Positions 42,072-52,485 of a stretch of DNA of 64,000 nt are shown in pieces. The notes beneath the pieces were generated by a model. That model worked only from the letters and a program-made list of their open reading frames with translations. It ran no database searches and was not told the origin of the DNA. Every line of letters begins with the position of its first letter. Position 1 is the stretch's first letter. Origin of the DNA: Burkholderia sp. SRS-W-2-2016 (GTDB lineage: Bacteria > Pseudomonadota > Gammaproteobacteria > Burkholderiales > Burkholderiaceae); NCBI RefSeq assembly GCF_001931485.1, contig NZ_MSDV01000012.1, forward strand, positions 186,001 through 250,000. Reading direction: 5' to 3'. The translations under genes were made by a program, and so were the position numbers.

Positions 42072-42099
42072 TTGACTTCGCCGAGGTCAAAGGGATAAT
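42072..42099 (+). promoter_or_regulatory. Predicted sigma-70 promoter of the 42132 ORF
   Basis: TTGACT (42072-42077) and GATAAT (42094-42099) are 16 bases apart. The expected transcript start near 42106 leaves about 26 bases before the TTG start codon. Confidence 0.6.
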
Positions 42100-42131
42100 G
42101 ACTGTCCCTTTTTTGAGATATCGCGCCTACT

Positions 42132-42359
42132 TTGACCTTCGCGGAATATGAAACCACGCATGCTTTGAGCGTGGAATTAGATGGCGTGAATTACGCCGGG
42201 ACTTATCGGGTGATGACGGGTACCGTCGTCGTCCACTTCGAAAACGAAACCAAATTCGCTTCTTACGCGCCGAACCGGCCGGAGACCGTCGCCCGCTGGC
42301 TGTTGACGGACCTGTGCCGCAAGGTCGAATCGCGTCGGCGCAAAGCGGCGAAGAATTAG
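42132..42359 (+). CDS. Small hypothetical protein
   Basis: A 75-residue basic soluble protein (MTFAEYETTHALSVELDGVNYAGTYRVMTG..., ending KVESRRRKAAKN). It has a beta-rich front and a cationic C-terminal helix, and belongs to no family I recognise. The only upstream start codon after an in-frame stop is TTG at 42132; GTG at 42171 is the alternative. A promoter lies close upstream and a strong terminator follows at 42422, so it looks like a one-gene transcription unit. Confidence 0.6.
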   Translation: MTFAEYETTHALSVELDGVNYAGTYRVMTGTVVVHFENETKFASYAPNRPETVARWLLTDLCRKVESRRRKAAKN

Positions 42360-42421
42360 CTCGGCATTATCACGGGCGCTGCGGTGCCGGTTATCGATGG
42401 ACACCGAATGGTTCGCCGAAT

Positions 42422-42452
42422 AAAAAAAGACCTGCAAATGCAGGTCTTTTTT
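42422..42452. terminator. Bidirectional terminator between the small ORF and cytX
   Basis: A 13-bp perfect stem, AAAAAAGACCTGC / GCAGGTCTTTTTT, around an AAAT loop, with A-run before and T-run after. It lies between two convergent genes. Confidence 0.92.
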
Positions 42453-42499
42453 GTTTTCAGGCGTCACGCAAACCCAGTCGCGTTTAATTCGATGCGCGC

Positions 42500-43816
42500 T
42501 CACGCATACGCGGTTTTACGCGCCGACACGAACACGAAATAGCACAGCGCGCCGATCGCGAGCGACGGCAGCGTCGCGCCGAGATTCGGCAGCCACTGAT
42601 TGATCACCTGATACGACGCGATACCGATCGCCCACGCGGCGAACGCGCTCAGATGCCAGCCGCCCGAGAAACCGTAGCGGCCGCGCACGTCGCCGAGCAC
42701 GGCGGCGTCGATGCGGCGCTTGCGCACCACGAAGTGATCCATCAGCACCACGCCGAACAGCGGCGCGAACACCGAGCCGATCAGCAGCAGGAAGTTCTGG
42801 TATTTGGCCATCGGCACCAGCAGCGCGATCAGCGTGCACAGCGCGCCGAACGCCGCCGACAGCAGCGGCACGCTCGCGCGCGTCCAGAACGTGCCGGTCG
42901 ATACCGCGGCCGAGTGGATGTCGGCGAATGCGTTGTCGATTTCGTCGATCAGGATCAGGAGCAGCGCGAGGCCGCCGCCGGCCTGCGCGAGCGCGCTGGT
43001 CAGCAGCGCATCGCCGCCGCCTGCCGCGAGGCCGTAGATCGCGCCGAGCGCGTAGAACCAGATGTTGGCGATCCCGTAGCCGGCCAGCGTGCCGCGGAAG
43101 GTTTCGCCGGCGCGGCGGCCGAAGCGCGTGTAGTCGGCGATCAGCGGCAGCCACGACAGCGGCATCGCGACCACGAGGTCGATCGCGCCGCCGAACGGCA
43201 TCTCGCCGGTGCCGGGACGCTGCATCATCTCCGCGAGGTTGTGGCGCGCGAGCAGATTCCACGTGAGCCATGCGGCGCCCGCGAGCAGCAGCCAGATGCC
43301 CCACTTGCGCAGAAAGCGCCGCACGAACGACAGCGGGCCGCTGATCGCGAGCAGCGTCGCGAGCAGGCCGAAGATCACGGTCCATACGAGCGGCATCGAC
43401 AGACCGAACGCCTGCTTCGCGAGCGCGTCGGCGGAATCGCGCATCACGATCACTTCGAACGAGCCCCAGCCGACCAGCTGGACCATGTTCAGCACCGCCG
43501 GCACCGATGCGCCGCGCACGCCGAGCGTCGGGCGTAGCGACGACATCGCCGCGAGTCCGGTGTCGGTGCCGATCACGCCGGCGAGCGCGAGCAGCACGAC
43601 GCCGATCACGCTGCCGAGTACGATCGCGATCAACGCGTGCGGCAGCGACAGCCCCGGCACCAGCAGCGCGCCCGCCTGCGCGACGAGCAGGCCGATGCCG
43701 AGCGAGAACCACAGCGCGAACGCGTCGCCGGTGCGGAACGCGCGGCGCGCTTCGGGCACCGGCGTGAGCGGCGCGTAGGTGGAGCCGGCGTCGCCGGCGA
43801 CTGAATCTTGAGCCAT
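42500..43816 (-). CDS. cytX: NCS1-type permease, putative hydroxymethylpyrimidine transporter CytX
   Basis: A 438-residue inner-membrane transporter with about twelve helices. It belongs to the purine-cytosine permease family and most resembles CytX, the putative HMP (thiamine precursor) transporter. Indications are the openings SYAPLTPVPEARR-like and DAFALWFSLGIGLLVAQAGALLVPGLSL, plus GVIGTDTGLAAMSSLRPTLGVRG and QLVGWGSFEVIVM. CytX genes are often controlled by a TPP riboswitch, but I find no such element in the 240 bases upstream. The family is certain; the substrate is inferred. Confidence 0.8.
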   Translation of the reverse strand: MAQDSVAGDAGSTYAPLTPVPEARRAFRTGDAFALWFSLGIGLLVAQAGALLVPGLSLPHALIAIVLGSVIGVVLLALAGVIGTDTGLAAMSSLRPTLGVRGASVPAVLNMVQLVGWGSFEVIVMRDSADALAKQAFGLSMPLVWTVIFGLLATLLAISGPLSFVRRFLRKWGIWLLLAGAAWLTWNLLARHNLAEMMQRPGTGEMPFGGAIDLVVAMPLSWLPLIADYTRFGRRAGETFRGTLAGYGIANIWFYALGAIYGLAAGGGDALLTSALAQAGGGLALLLILIDEIDNAFADIHSAAVSTGTFWTRASVPLLSAAFGALCTLIALLVPMAKYQNFLLLIGSVFAPLFGVVLMDHFVVRKRRIDAAVLGDVRGRYGFSGGWHLSAFAAWAIGIASYQVINQWLPNLGATLPSLAIGALCYFVFVSARKTAYA

Positions 43817-44058
43817 CTGAGGTTGTTCCTGTTGGTGTAGCGGTGAGTCTGTGCCGGCTCTCGCGCGAACGCGGTCACTGTCATAATGCAGGACGTTGTC
43901 CCGCGCCTGCGCGCGAGCCTTGTCTGGTCTCGCGTTCGTGCACGGGCTTTGCTCGTCCTGTTGGTCAATCCCGTTGGTGAGCCGTATTTGTGAGCCCGGC
44001 GGACCGTGTCCGCCAGCGCCCGGAAAAGCCGGAAAGCCGAGATTATCCCCAAAACGTC

Positions 44059-45372
44059 ATGTTTGAAGAAACCCGTGCCAATGTTCCGCTCGCCGAACGC
44101 CTGCGGCCACGCAATATCGACGAAGTGATCGGCCAGACGCATCTGCTCGGCCCGAACAAGCCGCTGCGGGTCGCGTTCGAATCCGGCGAAGCCCATTCGA
44201 TGATCCTGTGGGGCCCGCCCGGCGTCGGCAAAACCACGCTCGCGCGGCTGATGGCCGATGCGTTTCACGCGCAGTTCATCGCGTTGTCGGCGGTGCTGTC
44301 GGGCGTGAAGGATATCCGCGAGGCGGTCGAGACCGCGCAGATTCATCGCGCGAACGGCCATCAGACGCTGGTGTTCGTCGACGAGGTGCATCGCTTCAAC
44401 AAGAGCCAGCAGGACGCGTTCTTGCCGCACGTCGAGTCGGGGCTGTTCGTGTTCGTCGGCGCGACGACCGAGAATCCGTCGTTCGAGGTCAATAGCGCAT
44501 TGCTGTCGCGTGCGGCGGTCTACGTGCTGAAGAGCCTGACCGACGACGAACAGCGCGAACTGCTCGACCGCGCGCAACGGGAACTCGGCGGCCTCACGTT
44601 CACCGACGAAGCACGCGACGCGCTGATCGGTTCGGCCGACGGCGACGGCCGCAAGCTGCTGAACAATCTCGAGATCGTCGCGCGCGCGGCCGCGCAGCAG
44701 AAGACCACCGAGATCGACGGCCCGCTGCTCGGCAGCGCGCTGGCGGAAAACCTGCGCCGCTTCGACAAGGGCGGGGACGCATTCTACGACCAGATCAGCG
44801 CGCTGCATAAATCGGTGCGCGGCAGCAACCCGGACGGCGCGCTGTACTGGTTCTGCCGGATGCTCGACGGCGGCGCGGACCCGCGTTATCTCGCGCGACG
44901 TATCGTGCGGATGGCGTGGGAGGACATCGGTCTCGCGGACCCGCGCGCCGCCCGCATCACGCTCGATGCCGCCGAGACCTACGAGCGCCTCGGTACGCCC
45001 GAGGGCGAACTGGCGCTCGCGCAGGCGATCATCTATCTGGCGATCGCGCCGAAATCGAACGCCGGCTACAACGCGTACAACGAGGCGCGCCGCTTCGTCG
45101 GCAAGGACCAGTCGCGCGCGGTGCCGGTGCATCTGCGCAACGCGCCGACCAAGCTGATGAAGGAACTCGGCTACGGTCACGAGTACCGTTACGCGCACGA
45201 CGAACCCGATGCGTACGCGGCCGGCGAGACCTATCTGCCGGACGGGATGCGCGAGCCGCACTGGTACGAGCCGACCCCGCGCGGGCTCGAAGGCAAGATC
45301 GGCGAGAAGCTCGCGCGGCTCGCCGAACTCGATGCGCGCTGGCGCAGCGAGAACAAGCCGAAGAAGGGCTAA
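44059..45372 (+). CDS. rarA: Replication-associated recombination protein A (RarA/MgsA)
   Basis: A 437-residue AAA+ ATPase related to clamp loaders that acts at stalled replication forks with RecA and SSB. It has Walker [10 protein letters not shown] at residues 52-60, Walker [23 protein letters not shown] near residue 110, sensor 1 [19 protein letters not shown], and the C-terminal tetramerisation and SSB-interaction region. The ATG at 44059 starts at the conserved [16 protein letters not shown]; a GTG at 43990 would add a nonconserved tail. It precedes serS by 120 bases, as in related genomes. Confidence 0.95.
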   Translation: MFEETRANVPLAERLRPRNIDEVIGQTHLLGPNKPLRVAFESGEAHSMILWGPPGVGKTTLARLMADAFHAQFIALSAVLSGVKDIREAVETAQIHRANGHQTLVFVDEVHRFNKSQQDAFLPHVESGLFVFVGATTENPSFEVNSALLSRAAVYVLKSLTDDEQRELLDRAQRELGGLTFTDEARDALIGSADGDGRKLLNNLEIVARAAAQQKTTEIDGPLLGSALAENLRRFDKGGDAFYDQISALHKSVRGSNPDGALYWFCRMLDGGADPRYLARRIVRMAWEDIGLADPRAARITLDAAETYERLGTPEGELALAQAIIYLAIAPKSNAGYNAYNEARRFVGKDQSRAVPVHLRNAPTKLMKELGYGHEYRYAHDEPDAYAAGETYLPDGMREPHWYEPTPRGLEGKIGEKLARLAELDARWRSENKPKKG

Positions 45373-45408
45373 GGCCGCGGCGTTGGTTCTCGCCGCGTAG
45401 TCCCGTGA

Positions 45409-46788
<1,380 letters not shown>

Positions 46789-46914
46789 CACAGTTGCCGG
46801 CCCGCGCGCAGGCACTGACTGATTGCATGCCCGGCAGCGCCGGGTTCGTCTGACGGTGCGGCGGCGGGCTTGCCGGTCCCTCGAAAATTTTTAAAAGTTT
46901 TTTCGGCGAGGGGC

Positions 46915-46944
46915 TTGGAAAACAGAATCGAACTGTTCTATAAT
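46915..46944 (+). promoter_or_regulatory. Promoter of tRNA-Ser
   Basis: TTGGAA (46915-46920) and a perfect TATAAT (46939-46944) are 18 bases apart, and the tRNA begins about 60 bases downstream. The AT-rich tract at 46880-46905 ahead of it may act as an UP element. Confidence 0.75.
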
Positions 46945-47003
46945 CTTTTTCTCCCAAGCAACGACCCGCTTGGATCCGACAAAGCAGCAAAGTTGGAATA
47001 CCC

Positions 47004-47094
47004 GGAAAGGTGGCAGAGTGGTCGAATGTACCTGACTCGAAATCAGGCGTACGGTTTTCCCGTACCGTGGGTTCGAATCCCACCCTTTCCGCCA
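47004..47094 (+). tRNA. tRNA-Ser (CGA anticodon)
   Basis: The acceptor stem GGAAAGG (47004-47010) pairs with CCTTTCC (47084-47090), followed by discriminator G and an encoded CCA (47092-47094). The anticodon stem CCTGA/TCAGG holds the loop CTCGAAA, with anticodon CGA at 47038-47040 reading UCG codons. A long variable arm (CGTACGG...CCGTACCG region) marks it as class II serine tRNA, and the GGTTCGAATCC T-loop is intact. Confidence 0.97.
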
Positions 47095-47102
47095 AATTCA
47101 TG

Positions 47103-47135
47103 AAAAAGCCCCGCAAGTGATTGCGGGGCTTTTTT
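47103..47135 (+). terminator. Terminator of tRNA-Ser
   Basis: AAGCCCCGCAA pairs with TTGCGGGGCTT around GTGA and is followed by TTTT. Its A-rich 5' flank means it could also end the leftward chemotaxis gene. Confidence 0.92.
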
Positions 47136-47254
47136 GTTTCTGGTTGCTTGTACATCGATTCCGTTGGTCCTCGTTGTGGACCAGCCTCATGGTCTGCGGG
47201 TGCAAAGAGCCGCGAAGCGGCGAGCTCGAATTTATCTGGCCCGCCGCACCGCTA

Positions 47255-48796
47255 TCACTGAACCCGAAACCCCTCCATCACCTCCCTCAACCCCCGCGCC
47301 TGATCCGCCAGCGACGCGGCCGCCGCCGCACTCTCCTCGACCAGCGCCGCATTCTGCTGCGTGACCTCATCCATCTGCGTGATCGCGATCCCCACCTGCT
47401 GAATCCCGTCGCTCTGTTCGCGCGACGCCTGCGCGATCTCGCTGACGATGCTCGTCACCCGCGTGATCGCCGCCTCGATCTGCTGCATCGTGCCGCCCGC
47501 GTCCTCGACGAGCCCCGCGCCGCGCTCGACCCTCGACGTCGAATCCGCGATCAACGCGCCGATCTCGCGCGCCGCGGCCGCCGAGCGTTGCGCGAGACTG
47601 CGCACTTCGCCGGCCACCACCGCGAAGCCGCGTCCTTCATCGCCGGCGCGCGCGGCTTCGACCGCCGCATTGAGCGCCAGGATATTGGTCTGAAACGCGA
47701 TGCTCTCGATCGTGCCGATGATCCCGGTCATCTGAGCGGACCCGGTGTGGATCGCGCGCATCGTTTCGATCATGCTGCCGACCGCATCGCGCCCATGCGC
47801 GGCCAGGTTCGACGCGCCGCGCGCGAGTTCGCTCGCCTGCTCGGCGTTGCTCGCGTTCAGTTGCACGGTCGCGGTGAGCTGCTCCATCGCCGACGCGGTT
47901 TCACCGAGCGAAGCCGCCTGCTGCTCGGTGCGTTGCGATAGATCCTGATTGCCGGCGGCGATCTGCTGCGTCGCCGACGCAATAGCGGTCGAGCCCGAGC
48001 GCACCGCCGCGACCGTCCCCAGCAGCCGCTCCTGCATCGCCGCCAGCGCGCGCAGCAGTGTGCCCATCTCATCGTTTGCATGCACGGCGGCGCGCGTGCT
48101 CAGGTCGCCCGCCGCGATCGCATCGAACTGATGCATCGCGCTCGCGAGCGGCGTCATGATCGCGCGACGCAGCGAGCGCCAGCTCAGGAACGCGACCGCC
48201 AGCGCGAGCACGATGCTGGCCGCGCAGGTCGCGAGCATCGCGTGAAACAGTGCGTTGGAGCGCGCGCCGGCTTCGCTCGCCTCGCTATCGAGGTAGCTCT
48301 CGAGCTTGCCCTGACTCGTGTCCATCGCGGTGTACAGCGCGATCAGATGCTGCGCGCGGCTCTCGTCCATCCAGCCGGTGTCGCCGCCGCGGATCGCGTC
48401 GATCAACCGGTCGATGCCGTCGTGGCGCACCGCGTTGCGCTTCGCGTCGAGATCGTCGGTCAGCGCGGCGAGCTCGCCGGCCTTCGGCAGCGCGCGAAAC
48501 TCGCCCCAGCGGCGATCCGATTCCGCGAGCAGACCGTTCGCGCGCTCGAGCTGCATCGCCAGTTGCGGCGAGTGCGGATTGGCCATCGCCCAGTCGAGCC
48601 CGAAGCGCGCCCGCGACATCGCGGTGCCCGACTTGCCCAGCGCGACCACCGACGCGTAGTGCACCGCATACGCGTCGCGCTGCGCGCGATTGCTTTCGGC
48701 CATGCCAACGATACCGATCGCGCCGGTCGCGATCAGCAGCAGCGCGAGGAATGCGATCGTCGCCGCGATCCGGGCATTGAGCGTGAGATTTTTCAT
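47255..48796 (-). CDS. Methyl-accepting chemotaxis protein
   Basis: A 513-residue chemoreceptor. Transmembrane helix 1 is at about residues 9-32. A periplasmic helical sensor (about 33-185) follows, then transmembrane helix 2 (about 186-206) and HAMP. The cytoplasmic signalling hairpin tip FQTNILALNAAVEAARAGDEGRGFAVVAGEV comes near residue 370. The C-terminus EGFRVQ lacks the CheR/CheB pentapeptide, so adaptation may rely on other receptors. The ligand is unknown. No other chemotaxis genes are nearby, so it is an orphan receptor. Confidence 0.94.
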   Translation of the reverse strand: MKNLTLNARIAATIAFLALLLIATGAIGIVGMAESNRAQRDAYAVHYASVVALGKSGTAMSRARFGLDWAMANPHSPQLAMQLERANGLLAESDRRWGEFRALPKAGELAALTDDLDAKRNAVRHDGIDRLIDAIRGGDTGWMDESRAQHLIALYTAMDTSQGKLESYLDSEASEAGARSNALFHAMLATCAASIVLALAVAFLSWRSLRRAIMTPLASAMHQFDAIAAGDLSTRAAVHANDEMGTLLRALAAMQERLLGTVAAVRSGSTAIASATQQIAAGNQDLSQRTEQQAASLGETASAMEQLTATVQLNASNAEQASELARGASNLAAHGRDAVGSMIETMRAIHTGSAQMTGIIGTIESIAFQTNILALNAAVEAARAGDEGRGFAVVAGEVRSLAQRSAAAAREIGALIADSTSRVERGAGLVEDAGGTMQQIEAAITRVTSIVSEIAQASREQSDGIQQVGIAITQMDEVTQQNAALVEESAAAAASLADQARGLREVMEGFRVQ

Positions 48797-49124
48797 GAGA
48801 AGTGGCCGCCTCCATGGTTGCCGTAATAGCGAAAAACGTTTCTTATATGGAACAAATATTCATTAATGGAATATTTGTCCCTGTATATCGGCATAGCGGC
48901 GCGGAGTATTTAGCCCGGAGCCACGCTCTGTCATGGCCAATGGGCCTTCCAGGGAAAACGCGAGTTTTGGCCGTTTTTGTGGCTTTTCAGTCACGAGTGA
49001 GACGAACGGCAACTTTTTCGGGCGGCGGTGTCATTGCCGGTCTTTTCGTCCACCCCAAGAATTTCACCCATCGCGTCCGGCGTGACGGACACAGCGGGCG
49101 GCGATTTCTGGAGGGAGACCGAGC
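48797..49124. other. Divergent region between chemoreceptor and iorA
   Basis: A 328-base gap. Its first 90 bases are unusually AT-rich and hold the inverted repeat at 48849-48881. The rest is GC-rich with no gene I can support. Both divergent promoters should lie here. Confidence 0.55.
48849..48881. repeat. Near-perfect 13-bp inverted repeat, possible operator
   Basis: GGAACAAATATTC (48849-48861) and GAATATTTGTCCC (48869-48881) match as inverted repeats at 12 of 13 positions around a 7-base AT-rich centre. It lies about 55 bases upstream of the chemoreceptor start, with no T-run, so an operator is more likely than a terminator. Confidence 0.6.
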
Positions 49125-49568
49125 ATGCAATTCACACTGAACGGAAAGCCGTTCGATTTCGATGGCGATCCCGACACGCCGCTGCTGTGGGTGATCCGCG
49201 ACGCCGCGGCGCTCACCGGCACCAAGTACGGCTGCGGCATCGGCGCGTGCGGTGCGTGCACCGTGCATCTGGAAGGCGAGGCGACGCGTTCGTGCGTGCT
49301 GCCGGTGTCGGCGGTGGCGGGGCGCAGCATTACGACGATCGAAGGGCTGTCGGCGGACATTTCGCATCCGGTCCAGCAGGCGTGGATCAAGCAGGACGTG
49401 CCGCAGTGCGGCTACTGCCAGTCGGGGATGGTGATGGCGGTCGCCGCGCTGCTCAAACAGCATCCCCATCCGACCGATGCGCAGATCGACCAGGGCGTGA
49501 CCAACCTGTGCCGCTGCGCGACCTATCACCGTATCCGCGAGGCCGTCCATGTCGCAGCAAATTCCTGA
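49125..49568 (+). CDS. iorA: Isoquinoline 1-oxidoreductase-type [2Fe-2S] subunit IorA
   Basis: A 147-residue iron-sulfur subunit of a molybdenum hydroxylase. The plant-ferredoxin-like cluster uses Cys37, Cys42, Cys45 and Cys57 (GCGIGACGACTVH). The second, helical cluster uses CGYCQSG and LCRC near the C-terminus. It passes electrons from the Mo subunit to an acceptor. Its stop lies inside the next gene (20-base overlap), so it is coupled to iorB. The true substrate could be an aldehyde or N-heterocycle; 'isoquinoline' is the family name only. Confidence 0.9.
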   Translation: MQFTLNGKPFDFDGDPDTPLLWVIRDAAALTGTKYGCGIGACGACTVHLEGEATRSCVLPVSAVAGRSITTIEGLSADISHPVQQAWIKQDVPQCGYCQSGMVMAVAALLKQHPHPTDAQIDQGVTNLCRCATYHRIREAVHVAANS

Positions 49569-51861
49569 GCGCGTGGCGGAGCGCGCGGCTGCGCAGATGG
49601 CCGAGCACGGCGTCGATGAGCCGCGCCATCCCGGCCGGCGCGCGTTCCTGAAGCGCGGTGCGGCGAGCGGCTTCGCGATCGCCGGCAGCCTCGTGCTGCC
49701 GCTCGCGTGGAGCACCCACGGCGCGACGGCTGAAGCGGCCGAAACAGCCGGCGCCGCGGCCACCGCCGGCACGCACGGCGCGACGGGCGCCGACGGCTTC
49801 CACGAAATCAACGACTGGGTGCGCGTCGATCCCGACGGCCGCACGATCATCGGGCTGTCGCAATGCGAGGTCGGGCAGGGCGTCTACACCGGCTTGCCGC
49901 AGGTGCTCGCCGACGAGATGGACGCCGACTGGCGCAAGGTCAGCGTCGAGTTCGTCACCGGCCGCGACGCGTACCGCATCTCCGCGGCGAACGAGATGCC
50001 GCAGCAGTTCGTCGGCGCATCGATGTCGGTGACGATGTTCTACACGCGCCTGCGCACGGCGGGCGCTCAAGCGCGCGCGGCGTTCCTGAAGGCCGGCGCG
50101 CAGCATCTCGGCGTGCGCACCACGCAATGCACCGCGAAGAGCGGCCGCGTGATTCACGTGCAGACGGGCCGCTCGGTCGGCTATGGCGAACTGCTCGACG
50201 CGGTCGCGAAGCTGCCGCTCGATCCGCAGCCGCGTCTGAAGCCGGAGTCCGCGCATACGCTGATCGGCCAGCCGCTCGGCAAGCTCGACACGCCGCTGAA
50301 GGTCAGCGGCCGCGCGCAATACGGCGTCGACGTGAACGTGCCCGGCATGCTGAACGGCGCGCTGAAGATGGCGCCGACGCTGAACGGCAAACCGGTCGCC
50401 GTGCGCAATCGCGACGCGGTGCGGGCAATGCCGGGCGTGGTCGACGTGGTGCAGGCGAAAGACGCGATCATCGTGGTCGCCGCGACCTACTGGCAGGCGA
50501 AGAAGGCCTGCGATGCGCTCGACGTGCAATGGGACGATGCCGTCACGCCCGCCTTTGACAGCCCGACGATCCTTGCGCAGCGCAAGGCCGCGCTGATGTC
50601 GGAGCAGGCGGTCGTCGCGACGCGGATCGGCGACGCCGCCGCGCAGTTCGCCGCCGCCCCCGCTCACCAGCACACGGTGGTCGAAGCCGACTACCACACG
50701 CCGTACATCGTTCACGCGACGATGGAGCCGGTCAACGCGACCGTGCACGTGCGCGAGCACGACATCGAAGTGTGGGGGCCGATCCAGGGGCAGGACAAGG
50801 TGCGCTGGACGCTCGGCGCGATTTTCAAAATGCCGGCCGACAAGGTGATCGTCAACACGACGTTCCTCGGCGGCAGCTTCGGGCGCAAGTACGTGCCCGA
50901 CTTCGTGATTCATGCGGCGGTGGCGTCGAAGGCGGTCGGGCGTCCGGTCAAGGTGATCCGCTCGCGCGAGGACGACATCCGCCACGGCTTCTATCGACCC
51001 GGCGTGTCGGCGCGCATGCGCGCGGTGCTCGGCGCGGACGGCTATCCGCAGGCGATGCATCTGCGCGTGGTCGGGCAGTCGCTGTACTGGGCAATCAAGC
51101 GCGACTTCTACGAGAAAGCCGGCGGCTGGGACGAAACGATGCTCGACGGTCTGTACGACCTCGGCTATCGCGTGCCGAACCTGACCGTCGATTCGGTGAC
51201 CGTCACGCAGCCGGTTCCGGTGAGCTTCATGCGCAGCGTCGGCAGCACGTCGAGCGTGTTCTTTCTCGAGAATTTCATCAACGAGCTCGCGCATGCCGCC
51301 CATATCGATCCGCTAGCGTACCGCCGCACGCTGCTGCGCGACGATCCGCTCGCAGTGCGGGTGCTCGAGCGCGCGGCGGCGAAGGCGGGCTGGTCGAGCA
51401 AGCCGGCGCCCGGCGTGCATCGCGGTCTCGCGTATTGCCTCTACACCGGACGCGGCGGCGCGTTCACGACCTACGTCGCGGTAATCGCCGAGCTGCGGCT
51501 GGTGGGCGGCAACGCGAAGCTCGAACGGGTGGTTTGCGCAGTCGACTGCGGGCGCGCGATCAACCCGATGCTGATCCGCCAGATGATGGAAGGCGGGATC
51601 GGCTTCGCGCTGACCAATACGTTCAAGAGTGAGATCACCTTCAAGGACCGCGCGGTCGAGCAGCAGAACTTCGCCGACTACCCGCTGCTGTATCTCGCGC
51701 AGATGCCGAAGATCGAGGTGGTGATCGTCGACAGCGATCGCGCGCCGCAGGGTTGCGGCGAGGTGGTGTTGCCGCCGGTCGCGCCGGCGGTCGCCGAGGC
51801 GCTGTTCCAGGCGAACGGTGTTCGCTTGCGCACGATGCCGCTCGAACAGCCGCTCGCGTGA
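49549..51861 (+). CDS. iorB: Molybdopterin-binding hydroxylase large subunit IorB
   Basis: A 770-residue molybdenum-cofactor subunit of the xanthine oxidase family. The N-terminus carries a twin-arginine signal, RRAFLKRG followed by a hydrophobic AIAGSLVLPLAW, so the folded IorAB pair is exported to the periplasm. The MoCo-binding blocks include GQGVYTGLPQVLADEM and FLGGSFGRKY. The active-site glutamate is in PQGCGEVVLPP near the C-terminus. It works with IorA and probably with the cytochrome encoded next. No cofactor-insertion chaperone gene is nearby. Confidence 0.92.
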   Translation: MSQQIPERVAERAAAQMAEHGVDEPRHPGRRAFLKRGAASGFAIAGSLVLPLAWSTHGATAEAAETAGAAATAGTHGATGADGFHEINDWVRVDPDGRTIIGLSQCEVGQGVYTGLPQVLADEMDADWRKVSVEFVTGRDAYRISAANEMPQQFVGASMSVTMFYTRLRTAGAQARAAFLKAGAQHLGVRTTQCTAKSGRVIHVQTGRSVGYGELLDAVAKLPLDPQPRLKPESAHTLIGQPLGKLDTPLKVSGRAQYGVDVNVPGMLNGALKMAPTLNGKPVAVRNRDAVRAMPGVVDVVQAKDAIIVVAATYWQAKKACDALDVQWDDAVTPAFDSPTILAQRKAALMSEQAVVATRIGDAAAQFAAAPAHQHTVVEADYHTPYIVHATMEPVNATVHVREHDIEVWGPIQGQDKVRWTLGAIFKMPADKVIVNTTFLGGSFGRKYVPDFVIHAAVASKAVGRPVKVIRSREDDIRHGFYRPGVSARMRAVLGADGYPQAMHLRVVGQSLYWAIKRDFYEKAGGWDETMLDGLYDLGYRVPNLTVDSVTVTQPVPVSFMRSVGSTSSVFFLENFINELAHAAHIDPLAYRRTLLRDDPLAVRVLERAAAKAGWSSKPAPGVHRGLAYCLYTGRGGAFTTYVAVIAELRLVGGNAKLERVVCAVDCGRAINPMLIRQMMEGGIGFALTNTFKSEITFKDRAVEQQNFADYPLLYLAQMPKIEVVIVDSDRAPQGCGEVVLPPVAPAVAEALFQANGVRLRTMPLEQPLA

Positions 51862-51954
51862 GCCGCCGATCCGTTACTCGCGTTGCACCGGTTTCAGATT
51901 CACCGTTTCACCGTTTCCAGTCGCAGCTTCACCTTTACGAATAAAAGAGATCCC

Positions 51955-52299
51955 ATGATTCGCCCACTGATCGTTCCTTTCGTTGCCGTTCTCGCCGCGA
52001 CCGCGGTAAGTGCGGCGCACGCCGAGCCCGCCGTCGATGCCGCGCGCGCCCAGGACCTCGCCAAACAGCACGCGTGCTTCGGTTGCCACGCGATAGATAA
52101 AAAGCTGGTCGGTCCCGCGTATCGCGACGTCGCCGCCCGTTACGCGGGCAAGTCCGGCGCGCTCGCGACGCTGGTCGCGCACGTGCAGAACGGCAGCTCC
52201 GGCGTGTGGGGCGCGGTGCCGATGCCGCCGAACCGGATCAGCGCCGCCGATGCGCAAACCGTCGTGCAGTGGATTCTCGCGGGCAGCAAAAGCAACTGA
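51955..52299 (+). CDS. Small periplasmic cytochrome c
   Basis: A 114-residue monohaem class I cytochrome c. A signal peptide covers about residues 1-23 (ends SAAHA). The haem site is CFGCH near residue 40. The distal methionine is in VPMPPN near residue 90, as in cytochrome c551/c552. It lies 93 bases after iorB on the same strand. It is the natural electron acceptor for the exported IorAB hydroxylase. Confidence 0.9.
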   Translation: MIRPLIVPFVAVLAATAVSAAHAEPAVDAARAQDLAKQHACFGCHAIDKKLVGPAYRDVAARYAGKSGALATLVAHVQNGSSGVWGAVPMPPNRISAADAQTVVQWILAGSKSN

Positions 52300-52412
52300 G
52301 CCAACTGAGCGTCCGGGGTGATGTGACGCCGCGGGCGCATGCGTTCGCGGTAACCGCGCAGCACCGTCAGCATCGTCAGCGGAAATCAAAGCCGCAAAAA
52401 ACCGCAGTAAAA

Positions 52413-52437
52413 AGCCGGACCCGACAAACGTCCGGCT
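52413..52437. terminator. Possible terminator between cytochrome and porin genes
   Basis: AGCCGGAC (52413-52420) pairs with GTCCGGCT (52430-52437) around a 9-base loop, with an A-run before but only CGCTTCC after. It may stop the ior transcript weakly or work in the opposite direction. Confidence 0.45.
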
Positions 52438-52485
52438 CGCTTCCAAATTAATAAGTACAACTTTCAAACCGGGTTGGAGACTCAC

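Noticed and set aside
43817..44058. TPP riboswitch upstream of cytX
   Set aside because: Reading the minus strand I find no CTGAGA-type and matching downstream elements of the THI box in plausible order.
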